A stretch of DNA of 64,000 nucleotides from Diplodia intermedia (Eukaryota; Ascomycota; Dothideomycetes; Botryosphaeriales; Botryosphaeriaceae): contig JAKEKT010000042.1 of NCBI GenBank assembly GCA_021495925.1, positions 124,001 to 188,000 of the forward strand, read 5' to 3'. Under the pieces are notes generated by a model, which was not told the origin of the DNA, ran no database searches, and saw only the letters and a list, made by a program, of their open reading frames with translations. A program made the position numbers and the translations under genes. Positions 1-10,095 of the stretch are shown here, piece after piece (positions within the stretch are counted from its first letter, which is position 1; each line of letters begins with the position of its first letter).

Positions 1-87
1 AGCTTCGAAGCAGGCAGGAGAAAATTGGGACAAGCAAAGCATAATTGAAGAAGCAAATTGGGACAGACTCAGAATCACCCTTGACAA

Positions 88-1068
88 CTACGTTTTCCGT
101 GCTGAAGACCGCGTCTGTCTGCGAGGAGGGTCCACAGGTACAGCTTTCTGGACTTTCCTCTTCTTTGATTTGTTCGCGGTCTCCTGTGTTTTCGTTCCTT
201 CCCCCACCTTTTCCACTTCTCCTCCCTCCCCTTCCGCTTCCGCCTCCCTCTTTTTCCCTTTCCCTTCCACCTGCTCATCAAATATATCCTCCCCCTCAAC
301 AACAACCCTATCGCAATCAACCCCCTCCTTCCCCAAAACCCACGCCACCTTCTCCACCGCCACCGCCTCCCCCATCTCGCCTAACTCCCCCTCACCTAAT
401 CCCCACCCCCTCACCCTCCCTACCACGTCCCTCACCTTCCCCACCAACACCGCATACTCCTTCTCCGTATACCCAATCTTCCTCCCCCACCCTTTCCCCT
501 TCCCTTTCCCATCCTCCTCCCACACCGCCCACCTAAACACCTCATCCGAGAAAAACGGCGTCGACGCCGGCTCCCTACATGCCAACACCAACGACGCCGT
601 CGCGGGTCCCACGCCCTTGAGCGCCTTCGTCAGCACCCTCAGCGCCTCGATCTCTTTTCCCTTCTCCTTCCCCTTCCCCTTCCCCTTCCCCTCTCCACCA
701 TCCCCCTCCCCATCACTCGCCGCCGCCGCCGCCGCCGCCGCCGTCTCGCGCCGCAGCAGCACCCCAAACGCCTCCGCGCTCGCAGCCTCGACGGCAGCCG
801 CCGCGTTCGACCGCACGAGCGCGAGGAGCGTCGGGCGGTAGGTGCCGTGCCTGAGCTTCCACTCGACCAGCCGCTCCAGCTGGGCGAGGGAGAGGGAGGG
901 CGAGGGGGAGGAGAGGGCGGACGGGATGTCGTGGTAGCGCAGCTGGTCGAGCGGCTTGAGGGCGGGCGCGACGAGGGCCGGGTAGCGGCGCAGGGCGGCG
1001 AGGAAGTGGGGTTTGCTGATTTGGTGGGGGGTGAGGTTGGTGGCGGCGGTGGGGGGTTTGGGCGGCAT
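88..1068 (-). CDS. Conserved-looking protein with helix-hairpin-helix-like motif, function unknown
   Basis: Single exon of 326 residues; the ATG at 1068 sits in an A/C-rich context and TAG ends at 88. The N-terminal part (about residues 12-90) is ordered and helical-looking, with the phrase LERLVEWKLRHGTYRPTLL. An alanine run and a Gly/Lys/Glu-rich low-complexity stretch follow (about 110-140). Next comes LTKALKGVGPATASLVLA, which has the LxGVGxxTA pattern of helix-hairpin-helix DNA-binding motifs in HhH-GPD glycosylases, and then FFSDEVFRWAVW. The C-terminus is basic and charged with SKKRK-type sequences, suggesting nuclear localisation. The layout resembles a fungal conserved hypothetical family, but I cannot name it. 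I see no catalytic Lys/Asp signature of a true glycosylase. A DNA-associated role is inference from the HhH-like pattern alone. Confidence 0.8.
   Translation of the reverse strand: MPPKPPTAATNLTPHQISKPHFLAALRRYPALVAPALKPLDQLRYHDIPSALSSPSPSLSLAQLERLVEWKLRHGTYRPTLLALVRSNAAAAVEAASAEAFGVLLRRETAAAAAAAASDGEGDGGEGKGKGKGKEKGKEIEALRVLTKALKGVGPATASLVLACREPASTPFFSDEVFRWAVWEEDGKGKGKGWGRKIGYTEKEYAVLVGKVRDVVGRVRGWGLGEGELGEMGEAVAVEKVAWVLGKEGVDCDRVVVEGEDIFDEQVEGKGKKREAEAEGEGGEVEKVGEGTKTQETANKSKKRKVQKAVPVDPPRRQTRSSARKT
719..742. repeat. GCC triplet run (polyalanine)
   Basis: A run of CGC/GCC triplets inside the 88-1068 gene encodes consecutive alanines. A cytosine/thymine hexamer-like run (TTCCCC units, about 660-690), encoding Gly/Lys repeats, lies next to it. 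Both are slippage-prone and likely to vary in length between strains. Confidence 0.85.
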
Positions 1069-1071
1069 TGC

Positions 1072-1134
1072 GGTGGTGGTGGTGGTGGTGGTTCGGTGTG
1101 GGTTGGGTCGAGTTGGGTTGGGTTGGGTTGGGTC
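1072..1134. repeat. GGT triplet run followed by GGGTT units
   Basis: Directly upstream of the start codon of the 88-1068 gene there is a run of GGT triplets (about 1072-1092). It is followed by imperfect GGGTT/TTGGG units (about 1101-1134). On the coding strand this is a C/A-rich leader just before the ATG. The units are not the fungal telomere repeat TTAGGG, so I read it as a simple repeat in the 5' leader or core promoter. Confidence 0.75.
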
Positions 1135-1991
1135 GAGGGATGTTGTTCTTGCTTCGTTGAGACTTGCTGGCCTTTGATGGATAATGGGAGTGGCTTGTGG
1201 TTTTTTCGGTCTGGCAGGTGTCGTGAAGCTGAGAGTGTGGATGTGGCCAAGGATGGACCAAAGGGTTTCTTGTCAAAACACTTTAGCAACAGGAACTTGT
1301 CGAAAGTTTCTCGGGCAATGTATCGAAGCCAGAGATTAGTGCTTCATCAAGCCACGGGGCGGCTGGGTGATGTGATGAGCGTTCTTTGCGGATTGAGGCC
1401 ACAAATTGACGAAAAATGCTACTCGGTCGGAGATGATGCCGGGGGTGACGGAAATGAAGGATGACCAAACACATGACCCACCGACTTATGCTCTTTGGAA
1501 CATCAAGCGCAGCTCATCAGCTTGCGATCAATGATATTCTCCGTCGTTGCAATTTTGATGTCGAGCTGAGGTCTGGATAAAGTCCGGGGGCGCGTGCGAC
1601 GCGGGGAGGACGCGTAGGCGCGCGCCACTTCGTATGTATAGCAATCAAATGCACGTGCACTGTAGGCACTTGCCTATTCGGACCTCTACCACATATTTAG
1701 GCAGTCTTGACCAATCAGAGATTTGCCATTCGGAGACTTCATCAAGTGCTCTCCTCCGAATGAGCCGAGCTCCTAGAATGCTTATTTTGACTGCGTCTGC
1801 CGCTGTGTGGTGTGTCATATGTGACGCAAGTCACGATCAATCAACGAAAAAAGTCCCATCGAACCCGATCCAAAACGCCGATTTTTTGCCAAAAACCAGG
1901 GTATCGTGAGAATGTAACCGTAACCCAAGGCCGTTCATAAGGGCAGTCAGCGCCTGTCCCGTCCACTCATGCTCCCGATTTGATCCAAATT
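1135..1991. other. Intergenic, nothing recognised
   Basis: Between the HhH-like gene (starting at 1068 on the minus strand) and the end of CHL4. Short open frames occur on both strands but none has coding bias or a familiar motif. It should hold the promoter of the upstream-most gene and the 3' end of CHL4. Confidence 0.6.
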
Positions 1992-3458
1992 TCAAGCCTT
2001 TTCTCGCACTCGTCCCTCCTTGACTGCGCCAACGCTGACTCCTGCATCGCCTGCCATCCAACCAGGCATTTTTTCTCCGTCTACTATGCCTTGCTCAACT
2101 AGCTGTCGCACGCCGGCGAAGACATGTGAGCCTTGAAAACTGAGGTGGACATCCGGTGTCCACGATTCTTCGCCAGATTGGGCTTGATCGGCCGTGGAAG
2201 GAAATGGGTCCTCCATACGTATGTCCAAGCGTTCAAGGCCCTTTCCGTCGTTTTCTTTCGCAGAAGGGCCAAACCGAGCTTCTGCCACTGACTTTCTTCT
2301 TTTTGTTGCAGCATCATCCTTGTGTCCACGGCCTCTTTTGCCGCCACCAACGGAGGTGCTATTGTGCAGTCTTTCCGCAGAATCTTCTTGTTCAGCACCA
2401 ACTCTACCATCGGACTGCCTACGATTAACTCGAGCATCATAATCAAGCACATCATGACCAAAACTGTTCTCCGCGAAAATAGACCAACCTGCAGGGGCAG
2501 CGTTGCTACGACCGGGACCGCGCAAAGAGAGGAGGGTCGAGAGAGAGCGCGAAGACAGCGACGTCGTAGTCAGTGCGTAGCGACTATGGGGTCGCGAAAG
2601 CGCCTTGGGAACAGCCTAACCATGGATCAGTGTATTGCAAATGTAAATGATGAGATAACTGACATCAACAACCACTTTCCTAAGACTGCGGCCTTCCATT
2701 CCCACCGTCTGGCCCAGATTCGTAGCTAGCGAGACATACACATAGGGCGAGTCGTCGGGAAAGACCAGGAATACGGATTTGGATCCCTCGGAAGCGGTGC
2801 TGGCCGCGCCAGGAAGCGGTTGATTGTAGGGGGAATCATGGATATGCACACGCAGCAGGGAAATGCCAAAAGCTTTGACGCGGGTGATATAGTAGTGGGC
2901 TTTGGTGACAGGCGCCACTTCTTTCTGCAGGTTCAAGACGAAAGTTGTCGCATTGAAGCGAGGCAGACTAGTTGCAGTGCTCTCATCGATTACCTCGATG
3001 TTGTCTTCGGCAGATGAACCTCCAGAGCCGGTGACCTTGGAAAGCTGCAGCGCATTCCAGCGCAGGGAATTCGGATGGTCCAGAAGGTAGCGCGTTTCGG
3101 CCATGGCCAGCTGGTACAGCGTGATGCCATGCCTCCAGTCGCCTTCGACGATCCTATCGGCAACCTCGCGCTTGCCGCCCTTGCGTCCCTTGAGCTCCTT
3201 GTACGCCTCCACGATCTCTTCCTCGGATGTGGCGGGAGCGTAAGGCGACTCTTCGTCCTCATCATCGTCGGACGCACGCATCAGATAGGGCTTGCAGAAG
3301 GCGCGATTCTTCTTGTCGAGCCATTCCAGAACGAGCTCAAGAAGCGACTGGCGGCTGAGGCGGGACAGGGTTTTGGCGACGTCGGGGCTGTCGGCGGGCA
3401 GGCGCTGGATGTGCGGCAGGGCCGCATTGGTGGGCACGGTAAGGGTCTTGCGCGACAT
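1992..3458 (-). CDS. CHL4: Kinetochore protein CHL4 / CENP-N (Mis15 family)
   Basis: Inner-kinetochore (CCAN) subunit that with Iml3/CENP-L helps anchor kinetochores to centromeric chromatin. Model: exon 1 3458-2664, intron 2663-2616 (GTCAGT donor, ACTGATC branch-like site, TTAG acceptor), exon 2 2615-1992; 472 residues, close to yeast Chl4 (458). Exon 1 carries the N-terminal family block (LPADSP, LSRLSRQSLLELVLEWLDKKN, then GDWRHGITLYQLAMAE). Exon 2 opens with AVPKALSRPHSRYAL and ends with the conserved block FQGSHVFAGVRQLVEQGIVDGEKMPGWM...GVSVG. The donor is a choice: GTGGTT or GTTGTT slightly upstream also keep frame, but GTCAGT gives the family-like junction RKVVVDAVPKAL. Without splicing the frame stops after about 280 residues and loses the C-terminal block. 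Confidence 0.92.
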
Positions 3459-4248
3459 GGCGTGCTGGGGCGTGTGATGCTCAGCACGCAGCGTCGCGGT
3501 AGCTCGGCGGAGACGCGTTTGGTGTTGACTAACGCGGCGGGCAGCTGCAATACCCTAGCGCTTCACCCGGCGTGGGGGCGCTTTGACGCACCGCATTGGG
3601 AAGTCAGGCCCAGACGCTGCTGCCGTTCCTGCCGGCGAATACCGGCAGCATCGGCCGTGTCGGCGTCCGATTGATAAGCCAGCCGGCGTCTTCAGCGGCA
3701 AAAGCCCGCGCACGTGGGTGGGATGGCGTGGTGGGATGCATGCCTGACGAGAGCGGGGTGAAGAAAGAGAGCACCGCGTGGGCGCTGAGGTGGGCGCATC
3801 CGTTCTTTCAGCACTGCAGCGAGGCCGTCCTTGCCCGCAGTGATTGGCAGATTTGCAGGCGCTCTTGCAACTCCGGACAAAGACGCGGAATTGGCTCACG
3901 AGAGACCCGCCGGCCTGACGACCCGCGCGGCGATCGCGGCGCGCCACCTACTGCTACCTCGAAAAGCCTACCCCATCGCCCCGAGCGCCCACCCTCTCCC
4001 GATCCACAACCAGGACTCAGCGACCGCTTCGACACAGTCCCTCAGCACATCCGCACCCAGCCGAGGACGTCAGCAACGAGCCCCAAGTGCCTTGGTGCGA
4101 CCGCGTGGACCACCAGGGCGATCGCCCAGACCCGATTACTCAGCGCGCCCTCCCTCCGACATAGGCGCCCCATCACCACCATCGACGACGACACTCCCTT
4201 TCGACTGCGCGAACACTGCCATTGCCAACCCCTCCAGTGACGTCCAGA
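3459..4248 (+). promoter_or_regulatory. Shared upstream region of CHL4 (-) and bZIP gene (+)
   Basis: The two genes diverge across 790 bp. The bZIP side (about 3900-4248) is rich in C and A with few T, as expected of a fungal 5' leader. A long open frame on the plus strand (to 4240) has no family resemblance and is best explained by G/C-rich composition. No TATA box stands out. Confidence 0.5.
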
Positions 4249-5494
4249 ATGTCTGGGTACGCCGGCCGCAAGGCACCGAACGTGTCGCAGTACATCCAGG
4301 ACCTCAACACCGTGCCCACGCCGCAGGAGCTGGCGCAGCCCAAGGACAACTTCCCTCTCGACGACGATCTTTCGCTGTTCACCAACACCGAATTTTTCGA
4401 CTTCGACCTGGGCACGTCGCTCCCGGACGTGTCGCAGGCGGCGCCGCTCGACAAGTTTGATCCGCACGCCGAGGAGCGTGCGCAGCGCCGCAACGCCTCG
4501 ATTGCATCGTCGTACGGGGCGGCGCCCGCGCAGCAGCAGCAGCAGCAGCCAAAGCAGAACATGGACTTCAACTTCACTGGTGAGTTTTAATTTCCGTCTC
4601 GCGTTTTCTGCATCGCACATGCGGCCCTGCGCCCTTCGCCTCGGCGATTGGCAGGGTCCTCGCCCTGCACCAACGGTGCCATTTGGCCGCGAAATTGCAT
4701 CATCCCAAAATTCCGCTGCTCTGGCCCCTATCACCTTGTTGGGCCTAAGCTTGCCGCGCGATGCACCTATTAGGCTGCTCGCAGTTGTGCGGGATGCGAG
4801 ATCCCAGCCTGCGTATCTAGTCTAGTGGGCTCCGGAGCACGCCATCACCCGTGATCCCAGCGGGTAGCCCGAGCCATCGTCAACCACCGACCATATTTCA
4901 AGTCTTTGTATACACTACTACCCTATCCAGTATACCGTGCTAATGTCGTACTATCAAGGCGAGTTCCAATCGCTGGACTTTTCCTTCCCCGTTGGCGGGC
5001 TGTCGGACCCCAGCTTCCAGCACCAGCCGAACCCGTATCCCGTCCAGCACCAGAGCGGCACCAGCACCTCGTCGCCCATCTCCGCCACCTCGCCGACCGC
5101 CGCCGGTGGCAAGCGCAAGCTCGATGGCCTGACCCCACAAGGCGCCCAAAACATCTCCATCGAGGATGTCTCCCGCTTCGCCGCCGAGGAGGACAAGCGC
5201 CGCCGCAACACCGCCGCCTCGGCCCGCTTCCGCATCAAGAAGAAGCAGCGCGAGCAGCAGCTCGAGAAGACGGCCAAGGAGATGACGGACAAGGTCTCGT
5301 CCCTCGAGAGCCGCGTCGCCCAGCTCGAAATGGAGAACAAGTGGCTCAAGGGCCTCATCACCGAAAAGAACGACGGCAAGAACACCAGCGAGTTCGCCGA
5401 GCTCTACCGCAAGTTTATCGGCAACGACATCAGCAAGGAGGAGAGAAGTAAGGGGGAGAACAAGGACGGCGTCGGCACCAAGAGCGAGGCCTAA
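4249..5494 (+). CDS. metR: bZIP transcription factor, MetR/Cys-3-like (sulfur regulation)
   Basis: Nuclear DNA-binding regulator; its nearest recognisable relatives, Neurospora CYS-3 and Aspergillus MetR, activate sulfur assimilation and scavenging genes. Model: exon 1 4249-4579, intron 4580-4958 (GTGAGT donor, CTAAT-like branch site, CAAG acceptor), exon 2 4959-5494; 288 residues. The start MSGYAGRKAPNVSQYI is chosen because in-frame extension upstream needs a non-ATG codon. A polyglutamine run lies at about residues 96-101. The bZIP spans about 187-247: basic region RRRNTAASARFRIKKKQRE with the invariant N..(A)A..(S)AR pattern, then leucine heptads (LEKTAKEM, SLESRV, LEMENKWL). The 379-bp intron is the longest I modelled. 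The symbol is by similarity from memory; another bZIP of the same clade is possible. Confidence 0.85.
4534..4551 (+). repeat. CAG run encoding polyglutamine
   Basis: Six consecutive CAG codons in exon 1 of the bZIP gene, in the activation region before the intron. Likely length-variable. Confidence 0.9.
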
Positions 5495-7374
5495 ATGCAA
5501 TACATTCGCGGCATTCTTGTTCCCGGAGTTTGTTTGTTCTTCGTTTCTCGTCTTTCCTGCGGAGGCGCGAGGGCACGGGCGGGGTTGGAGGCGACGAGAG
5601 CAAACAGCACAACCGTGGATGGGCCCGCCAACAACGCGATTCCACATGCCTATCACGGTGATGCCTTGAGCATCTAGCTGGGCTTCTCGTCGTCAACTAT
5701 GGGCACGGTCTCGGTTATCTGCACACGGCTAGCCATCCACGAAGTAATGCGGAGGTTGTATAGCAACAAAGGGCGATTAAACAGCTCTTCACTTTCATTC
5801 ATGATTTCACCGGCTGTGGATGCCTTATCCGCCCTTCGCCTTGATGTTTATACCCAAATGATTTACTGTTTGCGTTCTGTCTACGAAACACTCGCCGTCC
5901 TGCTCCTCGCCCCGTGTGCCAGGCTGATAGCTGGGCGAGAACACGAGGAGAGTCGGGTAGTAAATTGCATGAATCAATGCAAAGGGCCGACGTGGGCGGC
6001 ACTGGCGTGGGAGCCGTAAGCCGTGCTTTTCCTTGGTTGGATTCGAATGGCGTGCTTTTGGCTTTACCTAGCTTGTCCATTTGCCGTTGCATAACAGGCA
6101 ACTGACGGCGGGGCATCCCACACCCAAAGGACGCAATGAACATCAGCTTCGTCACGGCACACGGGTACTGGCGGAACGGTATAACGGCGTGTTTATGGAG
6201 AGGGAAGCGTGCGTTGAAGAGCGAGGCTGGCGGCAACGACTTTTCCACACCTGAACACCGCCCTTTTGCTGGGAAGTGTCATCATGCATGGCGTCATCAC
6301 TTGAGCGACTTACTGCCTAGCTCCCGCTCGCAGCTCGAGCCTTCATCCCCTTCTTGACTACTGTCGATCGTCGACCGTGTTGTTGTCTTCGTCGCGAGCT
6401 AAGTGATCATCAGGCCTTGGAAGTAGTGAGGGTGTGACGATGTTTTCCTCCTTGTTCTCACGGCTTCCTAGCTTCCTAGCCCTGCTGACACAGACATCCC
6501 AGACCTGCGCTCCGATCGGCTCCGACAAGTCTCTCGCCCTCGCTGTGCCTGTAGACGATATGCTCGCTGCGCGGGTCGGAGGATATTGATGTGTTATCTC
6601 TCCGGGCGAGTTGGAGCCAGCCTTGGGCAAGGGATGCCGGGAATGCCAGGATGCATGCGCAAGGAAGCCGTCCCACCGACGCCGGTCGAACGGACAAACA
6701 TTGTAAGGAGCGCCTTGTCTGATTCACAGGCTACCTTCGTGGGTGTTGCCGTTGAGGCTCTGCCTTTCGCATGCAAGCGTGCGTTGGCACAAATGCTTCC
6801 CGCCTCGGGCGTGTAACCTGAGCCTGAAACACCATACACAAGCTTCACAGGTGCGTCAAGATCTTGTCACGGCTGCGATGACGCTTCTTCAGCGACAAGT
6901 TTCGCATTTTCTGCTGTCGGCTTGTCCGCTCTACAGCTTCGCTTCAGGGGCTGCCGAATCGATCCACTGACAAGGGACCTTCGCAACAAGCAGAGCTTAC
7001 AACGCATCCTGCAGCTTCAGATCCAACATTCATGGCAATTAACAACTATCACAGTACTCAGGGATGAGATACTCTACTTCATCGCCGATAGAGCGCAAAG
7101 TCAAGGACCCAGCAAACTCTCACAGCTCCTGGAAAATTCCGCTTCCTTCAGACACATCATTCCCTACTTTTCCAGTGACACAGTTGACTATTCGAAGAAA
7201 CTGGCGCTCGGACTCCAGAACATATAATTTTCAAGCTTTCTGCGTTGACTGTTGTGTGCGACCCAGGCGACGACAAAGCGAACCGTCTGTGCCCCGGACC
7301 CCTATCCGCCCCCAAACGCTCCTTCCTAGTCAACTTATCGCCAAACGTATCTATTTCATGCCAAATGTACGCAT
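5495..7374. other. Intergenic between convergent bZIP and dioxygenase genes
   Basis: About 1.9 kb separating two 3' ends. Open frames are short and lack coding bias. I see no repeat, RNA gene or domain. The space is larger than needed for two terminators, so a small unrecognised transcript is possible but unsupported. Confidence 0.5.
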
Positions 7375-8792
7375 TCACTTCTCATCGCCCTCCTCTGGTA
7401 CATATGCCTTCGGTATGCTCCCGTAGGGCAGCAGCCTAACCATATGCCTCCTCTCCCCGTCCTCGAAATCCGGAATCGCCGTATGCGCCGCGCTTCTCTA
7501 TTACGAAGACACCAGCCACGAATTAGCAAGAACCACATACCAAAAGAGAAGGCAAAGCAAGGCAAAGGCCACTATCCATCACGAAATGAAGATACGATGC
7601 CCCAACAACAACAACAAACAGCCAAAAATAAAGAGGAAGAAGGGAAAGAGAAAAAAAAAACAAAAACTCACCTGATCCCAAACCACCACCGTCCGGGGCT
7701 CCCAGCGCACGCGGCACGAGAAATCCAAGCTCCGCACGTGCGCGTGCAGGAACGCCAACACGTGCGCGCTCTCCTCGGGCAGGCAGCCGGCCACCTCGCG
7801 CGCGACGGGCGGGTTGACGAACAGCGCGGGCGCGCGCGTCACGGGGTGCGCGATGACAAGCGGATGCACCGCCGACACGGCTTCCTTGAGTGCGCGCTCG
7901 GCGCCGACCCGCGCCACCTCGCCGACGGACGCGCTCGTGTGCACGAGGGAGAGCGGCCGCAGCGTCGCGCGGAAGGCGGGCGAGAGCGCGGCGTGGGCCG
8001 CCGTGAGCGAGGTGAAGGCCGTGTCGCCGCCGCAGCCGCCGGTGGGCGTCTCGAGCGCGAAGAAGAAAGTCGTCGAGGGCGTGTTGGGCGTGAAGGTTTG
8101 GTCGATGTGCCAGAGGTCGTAGGTGGTGCGGGGGCCGAGGAGGGTGCGGAGGGTGCCTCTGTGTGTGTTTTTTTTGTTTAGTGGTCGTGGTTGGGGCTGC
8201 TGCTGCTACTGTGCTCGTCTACTCCTACGAGTTACTCACACTTTCTCGTCCGCGTACACGACGTGGAACTCGGGCCCGGTGGCTGCCGGGTGCCCCATCG
8301 TGGGGTGCTTGTGCAGCGGGCCATAGTGCTCTGCGATCTCGCGCTGCCGGTCGAAGCCGATGTCCGCGAAGTCTTGGTCTCTCTACTCACGCACATGCAC
8401 ATGCGTCAAAAAAAAAACCAGTATAGAGGAGAGCGATATGAAATGCACGGCAAAACGTCATCGATGAATTGTAGGTATGTTCTTACAAACACCAGAACGC
8501 CTCTCTCGGCGGCCAGCAGCGCCACCTGGTCCAGCCCGGCCGCGGACAGAGCGCTCAGCTGCACACCCCGGATCTCGGTCCCGATGCGGGGCGTGATGTT
8601 CTGCACGCTCGCGCCCTTCGCGCCCAGGACTTCTGGCTTGGCCGGGTCGGCGCGAAGGCCGGGCTCGGCGGCGTCGAAGGGGGGCACTGCGAGCGTGGGC
8701 GTGAAGCCTTCGGGCCGGACGGGCAGGTAGTGCGGGTAGAGGGGCTCGGGTCGGGAGGAGGCGGAGGATGGGTTGGTGGTGGTGGTGACCAT
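7375..8792 (-). CDS. TauD/TfdA-family Fe(II)/2-oxoglutarate dioxygenase
   Basis: Couples 2-oxoglutarate decarboxylation to hydroxylation of a substrate; family members release sulfite from taurine or alkyl-sulfonates (TauD, yeast Jlp1) or attack aryloxy acids. Model, minus strand: exons 8792-8487, 8382-8240, 8158-7672, 7497-7375; introns of 104, 81 and 174 bp with GTAAGA, GTGAGT and GTGAGT donors; 352 residues, in frame throughout. N-terminal family block ITPRIGTEIRGVQLSAL precedes GVLVFRDQDFADIGFDRQ. Iron ligands: H167-x-D169 in DLWHIDQTF and H317 in VVWDQRSAAHTA; R328 in GERRHMVR is the expected 2-oxoglutarate-binding arginine. Ends PEEGDEK-stop. It diverges from an MFS transporter across 1.3 kb. 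The substrate cannot be read from the sequence; a sulfonate is inferred from context. Confidence 0.93.
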
Positions 8793-10095
8793 GTTGGGCG
8801 GGCGTACGTGTCGATCACTACGCGGGTAAACGCGGTTGAAGCAAGAATGAAACCAAGGCGGAGGCGAAGGCTTCGCTTGGGATTCGTTTTCTTCAGAGAC
8901 AGACGCGTGGCACGGGTGGGTGGGAAAGGAAGCAACGAAACGAGTGGCGGAGGCTGAAGCGGCAACCGTCCATTTGTGCTACCATCGGCTGTCAACCCTG
9001 CCTACGCGTTGTGCTTAGCTCCCGCGCGCTTTGCTCGATAAGTTCAAAACCATGTCGATCATGCGTTTTTTGGGAGTGGCATCGTGATGCTTCTTTGCGG
9101 GGCGGCCTTGGTGTTGGCCGCCAAGGCGATTTCGCAAGAAGGAGCTGATATTTGCACATCGGGAAGGGACCCGCAAAAAATTGCTCCCTCTGGCCATGTC
9201 GCAATCCTACAATACGTGCTTCAACTTTAATTTCCTGCTATTGCGGCGATGCCGGCGAAATGAGTGAACGAGGAAGGCCCTTCCGACGGCTGCTTCTCCG
9301 CGGAGTATTGGATCCACGATGCCGGCTCTGGCCGATAGCGAGGTAGTATCTCTTGCCTAAGTGGCAACATTTTTGTTAATGTAGTGGCGGCAGTGGTGTG
9401 GGGGTTGCACAGGTGATCAGGCTGGCCTGGACGCTGTGGCTGCTTGCTTCAGTCCTCACTCATGCACGTACTGATTTGCCGCTCCCTGTCACTTGCATGA
9501 ATGCCTTGCAACCCCGAAAACTTGCAGCCAGCTTTACACGGTCCGGCCCGGCGAGGGTCCTGCCTCTGTCCACCGACGGAACTTCGCCCGGAACCGCTCT
9601 CGATACCGGTCCAGACTCACCTGCACGGCTTGCTCCGCATGACGGATGGGCCTGCACCGTGTATGCAGGAGCATGACTAAGGAAACAACAGCATTAGCCG
9701 ATGGCATTGTTCAATCGCCGATAGGTTGACGTCCAACTTCCACTTCCTTAGCCGCTTCGGGTTTGTGTCGACATGTAAAGGTGAAATGGTGAAGTGAACT
9801 GCGCCTCACCCAATGCACGAACAGAACAATCCCTTGCTGGCATCGACTCAAGCCTGACCAGACTCAACGGTAGAAGCTGACTGTTGCCCTACTCTGAGAG
9901 CTACTGCCGCTACCAAGACATTGCCGAGCACGCAAGATTGGACTCAGATTCGTAAGGCAACTTTGCAGCGTGCTGCAGGCATTTTTGAGATAGATGTTCA
10001 ATATCAGCGATGAAGAAGTCCACCCTCCAAACACCACCTACCGGTTCCTTTTCTTCAACACGTGCAAGTGACAGCGGGACATCACCACCACCACA
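8793..10095. promoter_or_regulatory. Divergent promoter region, dioxygenase (-) / transporter (+)
   Basis: 1.3 kb between two start codons pointing apart, so regulatory sites here could serve both genes. A near-palindrome GCATC-GT-GATGC lies at 9079-9090. I did not find a perfect CYS-3/MetR consensus (ATGRYRYCAT) by eye. A C/A-rich leader with CACCACCACCAC precedes the transporter ATG. No gene recognised inside. Confidence 0.5.

Noticed and set aside
170..841. Plus-strand open frame of 223 codons
   Set aside because: Antisense to the 88-1068 gene; its Ser/Pro/Phe-rich peptide is the shadow of the G/C-rich and repeat codons.
1101..1134. Telomere-like repeat
   Set aside because: Units are GGGTT/TTGGG rather than TTAGGG and lie in a 5' leader; a simple repeat.
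3596..4240. Plus-strand open frame of 214 codons upstream of the bZIP
   Set aside because: No coding bias or motif, ends just before the bZIP start and is not in its frame; consistent with a C-rich leader.
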